A stretch of DNA of 64,000 nt from JAWXBM01 sp034440115. GTDB lineage: Bacteria > Pseudomonadota > Gammaproteobacteria > Xanthomonadales > SZUA-36. This document shows positions 9,076-17,611 of this stretch, in pieces (the stretch's first letter is position 1; every line of letters starts with the position of its first letter). A model generated the notes under the pieces. That model worked only from the letters and a program-made list of their open reading frames with translations. It had not been told where the DNA came from and did not search any database. The translations under genes and the position numbers were made by a program. The DNA is taken from contig JAWXBM010000001.1 of assembly GCA_034440115.1 (NCBI GenBank), positions 1 to 64,000 on the forward strand, read 5' to 3'.

Positions 9076-10685
9076 CAACTCTCCTCGTTGTTCTCGACCC
9101 GCAGATAACGGGACAAATGGATGTCACGGATATTGTCTGCATAATTGCCGATACCAGGCTTGACCAGGTGGCGGGAAACATAATGGTACAGCGGAATCAC
9201 TGGCAAAAATTGCAGCAAACGGCCCTCTGCCTGTTGTAACTCCCGCATGCGGCCTGGCCCGGACATCAGGCTGGCGCCTGCCATCAACTGGTCAAACTCT
9301 TGGTCGTTGCTGAAGGTAACATTCAACTCGCTGTCATTTTGAAACTGTTCCAGAAAGCTGGTGGGATCCGCATAGTCGGCAATCCAGCCACCACGGAATA
9401 CCTGCGTGACAATACCCAGTCGGCGATTGTTGACAAAGACCTTCCACTCCTCGTTGATCAATTCAGTGTTCAACCCCAGCACCTGTTTCCACATGGCGGC
9501 CACGGCAATGGCCACGCGCCGATGTACTCCGGAAGTGTTGTAGCGCAATTGCAGCAGGGGCTTCTTTACGCCAATGCCGGCCTCCCTCCCAACCACTTGC
9601 ATTAAACGTTTGGCCTCAGCTTCCCGCTCCGTCTGGCTGGCATCCGCCATGGCCATGCTTTGCGGCTGATAGCCATTCATCCCGGGAGGGACTGCGCCAA
9701 AAGCGGGAAGTTCACCAGCACCCAGCACCACTCGCACCAAGGTTGCCCTATCGATGGCCAGTGCCAATGCGCGGCGCAGCTCGGCTGAACCGCCCAGCAC
9801 CGGGTCTTGCATATTCAAGCCCAACCAGAAACTCCCAAGGTAGGGACTGATGCGCAGGTCATTCGGCAAATTCTCCTGCAACCAGGCAAAGCGACCGGCC
9901 GGTATGGTCTCGGTGATATCCAGTTCACCGGCGCGATAGCGTGCCAATTCGGTGCTGGCTTCTTCAATCGGGAAATATTCCACCTGCTGGAAGTGCACAT
10001 CATTCGCAGAGTGGAAGTGCGGATTGGCCTTGAGGCGAATCGCCGAGCGGGGCTGCCACTCATCAATCTGGTAAGCGCCGTTGATGGGTGCGTCTCTTGA
10101 GTTTTCCGCATCCTCTGCATGCAAAGGGTAACTGACCGGGTGCGCCAGCAATTCCAGTAACCAGGGCACGGGGCGCTGCAACCTGACTTCCAGCGTCTGT
10201 GGGTCCAGCGCCCTGATACCGAGCTCGGCGGCAGGCAGTTCGCCTTTGAGCACGGACCCGGCGTTGAGCACATCTTTGAGCAATGCCGCGTTGACCGCCG
10301 CAGTAGCCGGTGACAGGGCCAGCGACCAGGCGCGCACAAAATCATCAGCGCTGACTGCACTGCCGTCGGACCAGTGTGCATCCGGCCGCAGGCTGAAACG
10401 ATAACGCAGCCCGCCTTCGAATTGTTCCCAGTTGGATGCGACGCCCGGCGCTGGTTCGCCATTCACATCAAAGGTCACCAGGCCCTCGCGCAAATCACGT
10501 AACAGGTTGACGGCAGCCAGGCCCTGGGCCCGGTGTATATGCAAAGAATCAGGTTCCGGACCCAGCCCGCGTCGCAGGGTATCGGCCTGCACCGCAGTGG
10601 CGAAGCAAAGGGCGAACCCGGTTAACAGGCACGCGAGCGGCCTTATGAGGCACGAGGCAGTGGGGCGGAATGGGACGATGGACAT
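9072..10685 (-). CDS. Oligopeptide-binding protein OppA paralogue (copy 2)
   Basis: This is a 537-residue SBP_bac_5 protein and first gene of the opp operon. The signal peptide lies at about residues 1-34 (CLIRPLACLLTGFALCFATAVQA); no clear lipobox cysteine follows, so it is probably soluble and periplasmic. It resembles the neighbouring OppA along its length (RRGLGPEPDSLHIHRAQG against RRGNGEEPRTLDPHRSQG; VFRGGWIADYADPTSFLE against VFRGGWISDYNDPYSFLE), pointing to tandem duplication followed by divergence. The frame is open further upstream to 10874, but ATG 10685 is the one followed by the signal peptide. It is divergent from gshA. Confidence 0.92.
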   Translation of the reverse strand: MSIVPFRPTASCLIRPLACLLTGFALCFATAVQADTLRRGLGPEPDSLHIHRAQGLAAVNLLRDLREGLVTFDVNGEPAPGVASNWEQFEGGLRYRFSLRPDAHWSDGSAVSADDFVRAWSLALSPATAAVNAALLKDVLNAGSVLKGELPAAELGIRALDPQTLEVRLQRPVPWLLELLAHPVSYPLHAEDAENSRDAPINGAYQIDEWQPRSAIRLKANPHFHSANDVHFQQVEYFPIEEASTELARYRAGELDITETIPAGRFAWLQENLPNDLRISPYLGSFWLGLNMQDPVLGGSAELRRALALAIDRATLVRVVLGAGELPAFGAVPPGMNGYQPQSMAMADASQTEREAEAKRLMQVVGREAGIGVKKPLLQLRYNTSGVHRRVAIAVAAMWKQVLGLNTELINEEWKVFVNNRRLGIVTQVFRGGWIADYADPTSFLEQFQNDSELNVTFSNDQEFDQLMAGASLMSGPGRMRELQQAEGRLLQFLPVIPLYHYVSRHLVKPGIGNYADNIRDIHLSRYLRVENNEESW

Positions 10686-10841
10686 ACAGGAAACCTGCTG
10701 TTTCGCTAACAAGCCAGCGTGTATCCTAGGCAATCGAATCCACCTTTGCATGCTAAATGCATGGAATTTCGAAATTTCCGCATGCCCGCACCGGTCTGGC
10801 ATGTACGTCAACAGCCAAAACAACAGAACCAGGAACAGAGC

Positions 10842-12203
10842 ATGGCGCTGCAAGCCTCGAAGACCATCGAACATATCAGTGATCTGCTGGATTACATGGC
10901 CAGCGGCTCACGGCCCGAGGCGGAATGGCGCATGGGTACGGAACATGAAAAGTTTGGTTTCACCCAGGATGATTTGCGCCCCCTACCCTATGAAGGCGAG
11001 CGCAGCATCAGCGCCATTCTGGCAGGTCTGGCAGAGAACTACGCCTGGGAACCGGTGCTGGAGAACGGCCTGCCCATCGCGCTGAGCGACAAAACCGGCG
11101 CTACCGTCACGCTGGAGCCGGGCGGCCAACTGGAGCTGTCAGGGGCCTTGCTGGATAACCTGCACGAAACCTGCCAGGAGGTGAATACCCACCTCAAGCA
11201 GGTTAAAACCATATCCGAACCCTTGGGCGTGGCGTTTCTGGGCATGGGTTTCTTACCCAAGTGGAAGCGCGAAGACATGCAATGGATGCCCAAGGGCCGC
11301 TACCGCATCATGCGCGGATACATGGCCAAAGTGGGTAGCCTGGGGCAGGATATGATGTCGCGTACCTGCACCGTGCAGGTCAACCTGGATTTTTCCTCTG
11401 AAGCCGATATGGTGCAAAAATTCCGTGTGGCGCTGGCGCTGCAACCGATTGCTACTGCCTTGTTTGCCAATTCTCCTTTTACCGAAGGCCAGCCCAACGG
11501 TTACCAGAGCTACCGTTCGCGCATCTGGGAAGACACCGACCCGGATCGCACCGGCATGCTGCCTTTCGTTTTTGAAGACGGTATGGGCTTTGAGCGTTAC
11601 GTGGAATATATGCTGAATGTGCCAATGTATTTCATTTACCGCGAGGGTCGTTACAACGACGTTTCCGGCTTGTCTTTCCGAGATTTCCTGGCCGGTAAAC
11701 TAGCAGGTTTCGTGGGCGAAAAACCCACCATCAAGGACTGGGAAGATCATATGACCACGGCTTTTCCGGAGGTGCGCTTGAAACGCTTCCTGGAAATGCG
11801 CGGTGCCGATGGCGGACCCTGGGACCAGCTCTGTGCCCTGCCTGCCTTCTGGGCAGGTTTGCTCTATCACGCCCCTGCACTGGATGCGGCCTGGGAGCTG
11901 ACCAAAAATTGGAGCATGGAAGAGCGCTTGCAGTTGCGTCACGATGTGCCACGCCAGGGGCTGAAGGCCATGGTGCAGGGTCGCAGCGTGCAATCGCTGG
12001 CGCGCGAACTTCTCAATCTGGCCGGAGACGGGCTCAGTGCCCGCAAGCGCCTGAATTCTTCTGGCGACGATGAAACCGGTTTTCTGGCGCCGCTGCTGGA
12101 AACCGCCGACAGCGGTTTGTCACCCGCCGACCTCAAGCTACAGCGTTATCACGGCGAATGGCAGCAGTCGGTCGATCCGATTTACCGTGAGTGCGCTTAT
12201 TAG
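10842..12203 (+). CDS. gshA: Glutamate-cysteine ligase, plant/proteobacterial type
   Basis: This 453-residue enzyme catalyses ATP-dependent joining of glutamate and cysteine, the first step of glutathione synthesis. The N-terminal segment EWRMGTEHEKFGF is typical of the plant/alphaproteobacterial/xanthomonad GCL family rather than E. coli GshA. Other conserved pieces are LEPGGQLELSGA, MGFLPKW and the KGRYRIMRGYM region. ATG 10842 (MALQASKTIEH) is preceded by AGGA. The frame remains open upstream to 10719 without family similarity. No gshB lies nearby. It diverges from the opp operon with a shared region of 156 bp. Confidence 0.95.
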   Translation: MALQASKTIEHISDLLDYMASGSRPEAEWRMGTEHEKFGFTQDDLRPLPYEGERSISAILAGLAENYAWEPVLENGLPIALSDKTGATVTLEPGGQLELSGALLDNLHETCQEVNTHLKQVKTISEPLGVAFLGMGFLPKWKREDMQWMPKGRYRIMRGYMAKVGSLGQDMMSRTCTVQVNLDFSSEADMVQKFRVALALQPIATALFANSPFTEGQPNGYQSYRSRIWEDTDPDRTGMLPFVFEDGMGFERYVEYMLNVPMYFIYREGRYNDVSGLSFRDFLAGKLAGFVGEKPTIKDWEDHMTTAFPEVRLKRFLEMRGADGGPWDQLCALPAFWAGLLYHAPALDAAWELTKNWSMEERLQLRHDVPRQGLKAMVQGRSVQSLARELLNLAGDGLSARKRLNSSGDDETGFLAPLLETADSGLSPADLKLQRYHGEWQQSVDPIYRECAY

Positions 12204-12408
12204 ATAGTTAGCTCCCTCAGGCCGAGGCGTGAATGAACGAAGAAAAAAATGAGCATAGAGCTTGAAAGCGCTTAACAACTCGTCGCAATGACCACGTGAT
12301 CCCTCGCCTATTTTTGCCGTCGATCAAACAGAGACAGGCTCAATTGCTACTGAATTCAAGCATTTTCTGAATTTGCGCTTTCATTACGATATAACTACAA
12401 TGTAATTA
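12204..12408. promoter_or_regulatory. AT-richer intergenic region with candidate brnTA promoter
   Basis: No gene was seen here. A good sigma-70 match lies at its right end: TTGCGC at 12373-12378, a 17-bp spacer, and TACAAT at 12396-12401, just before the brnT ATG at 12409. The -10 box sits between the arms of an imperfect palindrome (ATTAC 12383-12387, GTAAT 12402-12406). BrnT/BrnA modules are known to be repressed by their antitoxin, so this palindrome is a candidate operator. That assignment is inference. Confidence 0.5.
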
Positions 12409-12693
12409 ATGAAGAATTTACGTTTTGAATGGGACGATGCCAAGAACAAGGCGAACATTCAAAAGCACGGAGTTTCCTTTGACGAAGCCAAATCAGTTTT
12501 TGCCGATGACTATGGTTTGCTCATTGCCGATCCTGATCACTCTGAGAATGAGGACAGATTCGTACTTCTCGGCTTCAGTGGCAAACTGAGATTATTGCTT
12601 GTTTGCCATTGTTTCGAAATAAGCGAACGATTGGTTCGAATCATTTCCTGCCGTAAAGCCAAAGGAAAGGAAACACTAAATTACCGAAGGTGA
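12409..12693 (+). CDS. brnT: BrnT-family toxin
   Basis: This 94-residue protein begins FEWDDAKNKANIQKHGVSFDEA, the hallmark of BrnT, a RelE-fold ribonuclease toxin that blocks translation. Other family pieces are VFADDYGLLIADPDHSENEDR, GFSGKLRLLLVCHCFE and the C-terminal RIISCRKAKGKETLNY. Length is normal. The stop overlaps the 5' leader of brnA. Codon use and AT content differ visibly from gshA, consistent with horizontal acquisition. It is most likely an active type II toxin held by BrnA. Confidence 0.92.
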   Translation: MKNLRFEWDDAKNKANIQKHGVSFDEAKSVFADDYGLLIADPDHSENEDRFVLLGFSGKLRLLLVCHCFEISERLVRIISCRKAKGKETLNYRR

Positions 12694-12698
12694 TTTTT

Positions 12699-12911
12699 AT
12701 GCGAGACGAATACGATTTCTCAAACGCCAAACCTAATCCATATGCCAAGGCGTTAAAGCGCCAGGTCACCATACGCCTGGATGATTCAACAGTTGAGTAC
12801 TTCAAGAATCTCTCTGAAGAAGTTGGCGTGCCTTATCAAAGCCTCATTAATCTCTATCTCAGAGATTGTGCTGTTTCCGAAAAGAAACTCGAACTGAAAT
12901 GGGCCTCCTAG
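12699..12911 (+). CDS. brnA: BrnA-family antitoxin
   Basis: This antitoxin of about 70 residues follows brnT directly. The N-terminus (YDFSNAKPNPYAK) matches BrnA. The second half is a ribbon-helix-helix DNA-binding segment (RQVTIRLDDSTVEYFKNLSEE, VPYQSLINLYLRD) through which BrnA is expected to bind the operon promoter. ATG 12699 has GAAGG 8 nt upstream; a GTG at 12690 is in frame but overlaps the toxin stop. Toxin-first gene order is usual for this family. Confidence 0.9.
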   Translation: MRDEYDFSNAKPNPYAKALKRQVTIRLDDSTVEYFKNLSEEVGVPYQSLINLYLRDCAVSEKKLELKWAS

Positions 12912-12974
12912 AATCACAAACAAAGCGTTAAAGCGCGTTCCCGCCCTTCAGACCTGCATAAAACTTCGCAATGC

Positions 12975-13023
12975 TCGGCCACTTGACTAATACGATATGT
13001 ATTCACAAGTCGGCCACTTAACT
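12975..13023. repeat. 14-bp direct repeats flanking a small palindrome
   Basis: TCGGCCACTTGACT (12975-12988) is repeated with one mismatch at 13010-13023. Between the copies lies an inverted repeat with arms AATAC (12989-12993) and GTATT (12999-13003). The structure sits just upstream of the secreted SGNH-type gene. It may be an operator or a scar of an insertion; neither is demonstrated. Confidence 0.45.
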
Positions 13024-13047
13024 GGGGTTGATACCTGTTCCGAATTT

Positions 13048-13842
13048 ATGCGAACTCTCATTCTTCTGGCTTTGGTTTTCCTCCTATCCGTTACGCCTTG
13101 CAGTGCGCTGGAGGAACAGGGGCGAGTACTTTTCGTTGGCAACAGTCTCACGTATGTGGGAAACCTGCCTGCTGTGTTCGCTGCACTGGCAGAAGCCAAT
13201 GGAAAGCCGATTGCCAGCGACATGATCGTACGTGGTGGTGCAACACTTTCAGGGCGAGTTATCGACGGCTCAGTTGCGCGAGCGATTTCCGATGAGAAAT
13301 ACACAGCAGTTGTTGTTCAAGAGCGCGGCGGAGATTTGATGTGCTTATTTGGCCCCGACTCTTGCGTTCAATCGAGGCGGGCGATTAAAAGCCTAGTTGA
13401 ACGTGCGAATGAGACTGGTGCAAAAATCGTTCTCTTGGGCACCTATCAATTTCAGCCAGACGCTGCCCTGCGCTTGGTTGAGCATGAAGCCGCTGCTGCC
13501 CAAGAGGCAGGTATTCCGTACATTGAGGTCTCTCTGAAGTTGTGGCAACTTGGCGGCGCCGGCCCGGAATTTACGTGGCTCGCGAATGATGGAATGCATC
13601 CCGGTAAAGACCTGCTATTGCTTGATGCGTCATTGGTTTACCAGGCACTATTTGGTTCGCTCCCGAGACCGAAACCACTCACAGTCACGGCGCCCATCTA
13701 CGGAAGCACCAGCGGTCTCACGGAGTCTTTAAGACAATCGGACGCCCCGCCGCCTCTTCCTGACACCCCACGTGAGGTGCTATACACAGATGAAACAATC
13801 GAGAAGATTCTCAGTGTCATCAACCGTGCTGGCAGCAACTAA
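13048..13842 (+). CDS. Secreted SGNH-hydrolase-like protein
   Basis: This is a 264-residue protein with a clear signal peptide (RTLILLALVFLLSVTPCSA). The mature part opens with VLFVGNSLTYVGNLP, a GxSxT-type block I of SGNH/GDSL esterases. Block V is represented by NDGMHPG, with the Asp and His spaced as in D-x-x-H. VVVQERGGD may correspond to the central block. It is therefore probably an esterase or acetylhydrolase acting in the periplasm or outside; the substrate is unknown. ATG 13048 is chosen for the signal peptide, though no strong ribosome-binding site precedes it. It lies in the AT-richer patch after brnTA. Confidence 0.75.
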   Translation: MRTLILLALVFLLSVTPCSALEEQGRVLFVGNSLTYVGNLPAVFAALAEANGKPIASDMIVRGGATLSGRVIDGSVARAISDEKYTAVVVQERGGDLMCLFGPDSCVQSRRAIKSLVERANETGAKIVLLGTYQFQPDAALRLVEHEAAAAQEAGIPYIEVSLKLWQLGGAGPEFTWLANDGMHPGKDLLLLDASLVYQALFGSLPRPKPLTVTAPIYGSTSGLTESLRQSDAPPPLPDTPREVLYTDETIEKILSVINRAGSN

Positions 13843-13895
13843 TAAACTGAAGAGCGTTCAGACAAAGTGCTGAATTCGCAGAGGCCGCTTCAACT

Positions 13896-14324
13896 TCAGC
13901 TGTCTACTTTCCAGATCACCAACCGCCAGTCTTTGCGGCTGCTGGAGCTGTGGTCAAGGCCTATATAGTAAGTTTTACCGGCTTCAAAATCGGCTTCCAG
14001 CGGTGGTGTTTTATCCTTGCCAACGGACGGCCCAAGCACTTTGCAAAAGGCAGTATTGATAACGGCGCGCGCTGTCAGGCTGTGCTTGCCCGGCTCAAGG
14101 TCAAAGCCCAGAGGCTGAACATAAACCAGCTCGCCATCGATGGCATTGACATGCACCGAAGAAATACATTCGGCGGGTTTTTCATGGCTGGTGATGATTT
14201 TGGCCGGTGAGTCCGCATCCTCAGGCCCCGCCATAGCCCATGCAGACAGCAATACCATGACCAGTGCAAGCAGGCTGCCGCGAATCGGGCTTGAGTTTGA
14301 AGCAATGCGATTGAACAATTTCAT
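13896..14324 (-). CDS. Secreted protein of unknown function
   Basis: This is a 142-residue protein with a signal peptide (GSLLALVMVLLSAWAMA). The mature part includes PAECISSVHVNAIDGELVYV, LEPGKHSLTARAVIN and FEAGKTYYIGLDHSSSS. The 'GKHSLTARA ... F.AGKTYYIG' pattern is typical of small secreted beta-rich domains with a PEGA-like flavour. ATG 14324 has a strong AGGAGG 6 nt upstream, which decides the start over an open upstream extension. It is convergent with the SGNH gene. Function unknown. Confidence 0.78.
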   Translation of the reverse strand: MKLFNRIASNSSPIRGSLLALVMVLLSAWAMAGPEDADSPAKIITSHEKPAECISSVHVNAIDGELVYVQPLGFDLEPGKHSLTARAVINTAFCKVLGPSVGKDKTPPLEADFEAGKTYYIGLDHSSSSRKDWRLVIWKVDS

Positions 14325-14472
14325 ATTGAACCTCCTGCCATGCTGATCGGCACAGCGTGAACATTGATACCAGGAAACTTCGCTGGCGCGGCATCGCAAA
14401 GATTATACGAAATCTACGGTAGAAAAACAGGCTCGGTAAAAACAGGCTTTGGAAATACCAGAAGGGCTGCAG

Positions 14473-15042
14473 TCAGGGCGTGATGGTTCGATATTCACCC
14501 GGCTTCAAATCCGCCAACTGGTGCTCACCCACCCGGGTTCTGACCAGCCGCAAAGTGGGCAATCCCACTGCCGCGGTCATACGCCGCGCTTGCCGGTTGC
14601 GGCCTTCATCCAGCACGATTTCCAACCAACTGGTGGGAATATTGCGTCGTTCCCGAATGGGCGGATCACGCGACCACAGCCACCCGGGTTTCTTGGCCAA
14701 CACGTTTACTTCCAGCGCCTGGGCCTGGCCATCATTCAGCTTCACGCCGCGGCGCAGCGTCCTGAGCTGCGTTTCGGTAACGCGCCCCTCGACTTGCAGC
14801 AAATAAGTTTTGGAGCTGCCTTGCGCCGGGTGCGACAACTGATGCTGCAGGGCGCCATCGTCGGTCAACAGCAACAGGCCTTCACTGTCGCGATCCAGCC
14901 GACCTGCCGGGTACACGCCAGGCACTGGTATGAACTCTGCCAAGGTGCGGCGACCCGATGCACTGCTACCCGGCGTGCTATCCCCTTTGGCATCACTGAA
15001 CTGGCTGAGCACCCCAAAGGGCTTGTTGAAAATCAACAACAC
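14473..15042 (-). CDS. rluE: 23S rRNA pseudouridine synthase RluE-type
   Basis: This is a 189-residue pseudouridine synthase of the RsuA/RluE family without an S4 domain, as in RluE, which modifies U2457 of 23S rRNA. The catalytic block is PAGRLDRDSEGLLLLTDDG with the essential Asp in RLDRDSEG. NKPFGVLSQF at the start and LDEGRNRQARRM near the C-terminus are family motifs. The start is GTG at 15042. RluE rather than RluB/RluF is inferred from length and absence of S4. It is 28 bp downstream of algC, possibly cotranscribed. Confidence 0.9.
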   Translation of the reverse strand: MLLIFNKPFGVLSQFSDAKGDSTPGSSASGRRTLAEFIPVPGVYPAGRLDRDSEGLLLLTDDGALQHQLSHPAQGSSKTYLLQVEGRVTETQLRTLRRGVKLNDGQAQALEVNVLAKKPGWLWSRDPPIRERRNIPTSWLEIVLDEGRNRQARRMTAAVGLPTLRLVRTRVGEHQLADLKPGEYRTITP

Positions 15043-15070
15043 GTGTTTAGCCAGCTACTTTCAAAGCACC

Positions 15071-17545
15071 TTAGAATGGCAATTCCAAGTCAGGATTCAC
15101 CGCCAGCATGCGCGCGCGGAACACATTCTTGATGCGCTCCAGCGCTTCTTCTGTCTCGCCATCAAAACGAACCACCAGAATGGGGGTGGTGTTGGAAGCC
15201 CGGACCAGGCCCCAACCATCGGCGAAGTCGGCACGAACACCGTCAATGGTGCTGACCTTGGCGCCATCAAAGCGCGCCTGGGCTTGCAAGGCATCCATGA
15301 ACGTGTGGTTCTCACCTTCCTGCATTTCCACCTTCAGCTCGGGCGTGCTGTAGCTGCTGGGTAATGAGTTGAGTATGGCCTCGGGCGGCGCTTCACTGCT
15401 GGCGAGAATTTCCAGCAATCGGGCGGCAGCGTAAATACCATCATCTACACCGTACCAGCGTTCGCCAAAGAAGAAATGCCCGCTCATTTCGCCGGCAAAG
15501 GGAGAACCGATTTCTTTCATCCGCGCCTTGATCAATGAATGGCCGGTTTTGTACATTACGGCCTTACCGCCGGCCTCTTCGATCACTCTGGCCAAGTGAC
15601 CGGTGCACTTGACGTCATAGATGATGGTGGCGCCCGGAACCCGGTCCAGCACATCCAGCGCCAACAACATCATCACGCGATCAGGATAAATAATATTGCC
15701 ACCCAGGGTGACCACCCCCAGCCGGTCGGCATCACCATCCAGCGCCAGACCTATATCGGCATTCATCAGGCGCACGGACTCGATCAGGTCTTTGAGATTG
15801 TGTGGGTCACTGGGGTCGGGGTGATGATTGGGGAAAGTGCCATCTACCTCATCAAACAGCGGCAATACTTCAGCACCGATATCACGCAACACATCTGCCG
15901 CACAAACTCCACCCACGCCGTTGCCGCAATCGATGACCACCCGCAAAGGCCGTGCCAGATGAATGTCTCCGGCAATGCGTTGGCGATATTCGGCCAACAC
16001 ATCTTTACTCTCTGTCTTGCCTTCGCCACTGCTGACGTCATTGCTGACGATGCGGTGGTAAATCCCCTTGATTTGCTCACCGAACAGGGTGTCACCGGCA
16101 AGCATGATCTTGAGGCCGTTGTAATCGGGTGGATTGTGGCTGCCGGTAATCATGACACCGGTGCCTTTGGCATGTTCGAACGCAGCGTAATAGAGCACGC
16201 CGGTAGGTACCATGCCGATGTCCAGCACATCACAACCGGTAGAAGTGATGCCTTCAATCAAACCGCGCACCAGATCCGGGCCAGACAAACGGCCATCGCG
16301 CGCCACCACTACAGGCCCGGCATCTTTTTCCAAAGCCATGCTGCCCAGCACCTGTCCAACCATGTTGGCAATGCCGGCATCCAGGGTCTTGCCAACAATG
16401 CCGCGAATATCATAGGCGCGGAAAATTTCTGCTTTGAGCTCTACCGCATCACCGTCAGGGCGGTTGTGAACTCGGTCAGCAAGGTCATAACGTAAACGCA
16501 TGGTTGGGGGCTCCGGTTGGGCAGCGGTGCTTTTGGCTGCGTATTGGTCACTGTCTTGCTTCGCATCATCCGCATCACGGCTGGATTCATCAAAGCCTGC
16601 TTCGTGATTCGAGTGGTGGCTCAACTGCTGACGGATCTGATAAGCCTGTTCGTTTTCAGCCAGCTTTCGGGACAGGCGCTCCAGCTCCCAGGAGCGGTTT
16701 TTGCGCAAGAAAAATACCACGGCCAGAAGCAACAAGCTGCCAAGCACCAACATCAATATCAAAGTACCAACGCCGAGAAAATTGGTATAAGCCGCCATCG
16801 GCATTTCCAGCCGGAACAGCGTACCGGAAACCGGTATGCGTTGCGGTGACAGTTCGGTGTGGCTTTCAGAGCCCAGTTTCTTGAGCTCAGTGACTGGCTG
16901 GCGGCCGTTGTATTGCGTCAGCTTTAGGTAACTACCCGAAACATCCGGGTTGAAACGATCGAGCACATAGACCGGATCTACCAGCAAAACCACATAACCA
17001 CTCAACTCTTCGTCCTGATGCAGAGCAGCAGCTTCCACCAACATGGGCGGCTTGAGGCTGCTGTGTATCTGCATGGGTGGATTGCCACCCTGACTCGCCT
17101 GGGTCAGCATTTCCATCAGGGCAAAACCATTTTCGCCCTGGGCCAAAGGATCAAAGGTGCTCAGGTCTGCAGGAAATACTTTGACTTCTCGCACTTCAGG
17201 GATTTTGCCGTTGGCAAATGCGAGAACAGCATCCAGATCACCACCCTGATTAAAGGCTTGCAGGGTCAGAGTGTGTAATCCCGGGTCTGTGACCAGTTGT
17301 TGTAATTGGCCGGCAATACTGCTCAATTGTTCAAACGATTGATCACTTTGCTGGGTAGTGCGATTAAAAGCACGCAATCCACCCAGATCCTTGAAACTCA
17401 ACCACAGGCCGCTGAGTACCAGCGACAGGCCCAACAAGGCTATCAATGCCAGAACGGGTGATGAAACCCGCATTTCCCCCATGGCGCCGAGCCTGTCTTC
17501 CAGCAGTAATTTGAGTTCGTCCAGCTTGTTTGATTTCTGATTCAT
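15071..17545 (-). CDS. algC: Phosphomannomutase/phosphoglucomutase with membrane-anchored N-terminal module
   Basis: This 824-residue protein has a C-terminal PMM/PGM enzyme (from FRAYDIRGIVG, about residue 370): phosphoserine loop TGSHNP, Mg site DGDADR, sugar loop GEMSGH and phosphate-binding RASNTTP. It interconverts 6- and 1-phosphates of mannose and glucose for LPS and exopolysaccharide. The first 290 residues form a separate module: a TM helix at about 31-50, a domain of about 200 residues predicted periplasmic, and a second TM helix at about 255-280, then a charged linker. Some pseudomonad homologues are annotated with such an extension; the classic enzyme is about 460 residues. ATG 17545 (MNQKSNK) is chosen over an upstream in-frame start. 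Confidence 0.92.
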   Translation of the reverse strand: MNQKSNKLDELKLLLEDRLGAMGEMRVSSPVLALIALLGLSLVLSGLWLSFKDLGGLRAFNRTTQQSDQSFEQLSSIAGQLQQLVTDPGLHTLTLQAFNQGGDLDAVLAFANGKIPEVREVKVFPADLSTFDPLAQGENGFALMEMLTQASQGGNPPMQIHSSLKPPMLVEAAALHQDEELSGYVVLLVDPVYVLDRFNPDVSGSYLKLTQYNGRQPVTELKKLGSESHTELSPQRIPVSGTLFRLEMPMAAYTNFLGVGTLILMLVLGSLLLLAVVFFLRKNRSWELERLSRKLAENEQAYQIRQQLSHHSNHEAGFDESSRDADDAKQDSDQYAAKSTAAQPEPPTMRLRYDLADRVHNRPDGDAVELKAEIFRAYDIRGIVGKTLDAGIANMVGQVLGSMALEKDAGPVVVARDGRLSGPDLVRGLIEGITSTGCDVLDIGMVPTGVLYYAAFEHAKGTGVMITGSHNPPDYNGLKIMLAGDTLFGEQIKGIYHRIVSNDVSSGEGKTESKDVLAEYRQRIAGDIHLARPLRVVIDCGNGVGGVCAADVLRDIGAEVLPLFDEVDGTFPNHHPDPSDPHNLKDLIESVRLMNADIGLALDGDADRLGVVTLGGNIIYPDRVMMLLALDVLDRVPGATIIYDVKCTGHLARVIEEAGGKAVMYKTGHSLIKARMKEIGSPFAGEMSGHFFFGERWYGVDDGIYAAARLLEILASSEAPPEAILNSLPSSYSTPELKVEMQEGENHTFMDALQAQARFDGAKVSTIDGVRADFADGWGLVRASNTTPILVVRFDGETEEALERIKNVFRARMLAVNPDLELPF

Positions 17546-17611
17546 TCCCTGCTCTCTCACTGTCCCGGTTACCTGAGCCTTATGCCCGACTGGCATCGGG
17601 CTGGCTTATGC

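Noticed and set aside
1..10700. parS sites or an oriC near parAB
   Set aside because: No TGTTTCACGTGAAACA-like palindrome or DnaA-box cluster was recognised in the vicinity.
12240..13880. Integron-like cassette signatures (TAACAA and GTTAAAGC words) around brnTA and the SGNH gene
   Set aside because: No complete attC palindrome with both core sites could be assembled, and no integrase is visible.
15539..16495. Long open frame antisense to algC
   Set aside because: It lies wholly within the conserved enzyme domain of algC.
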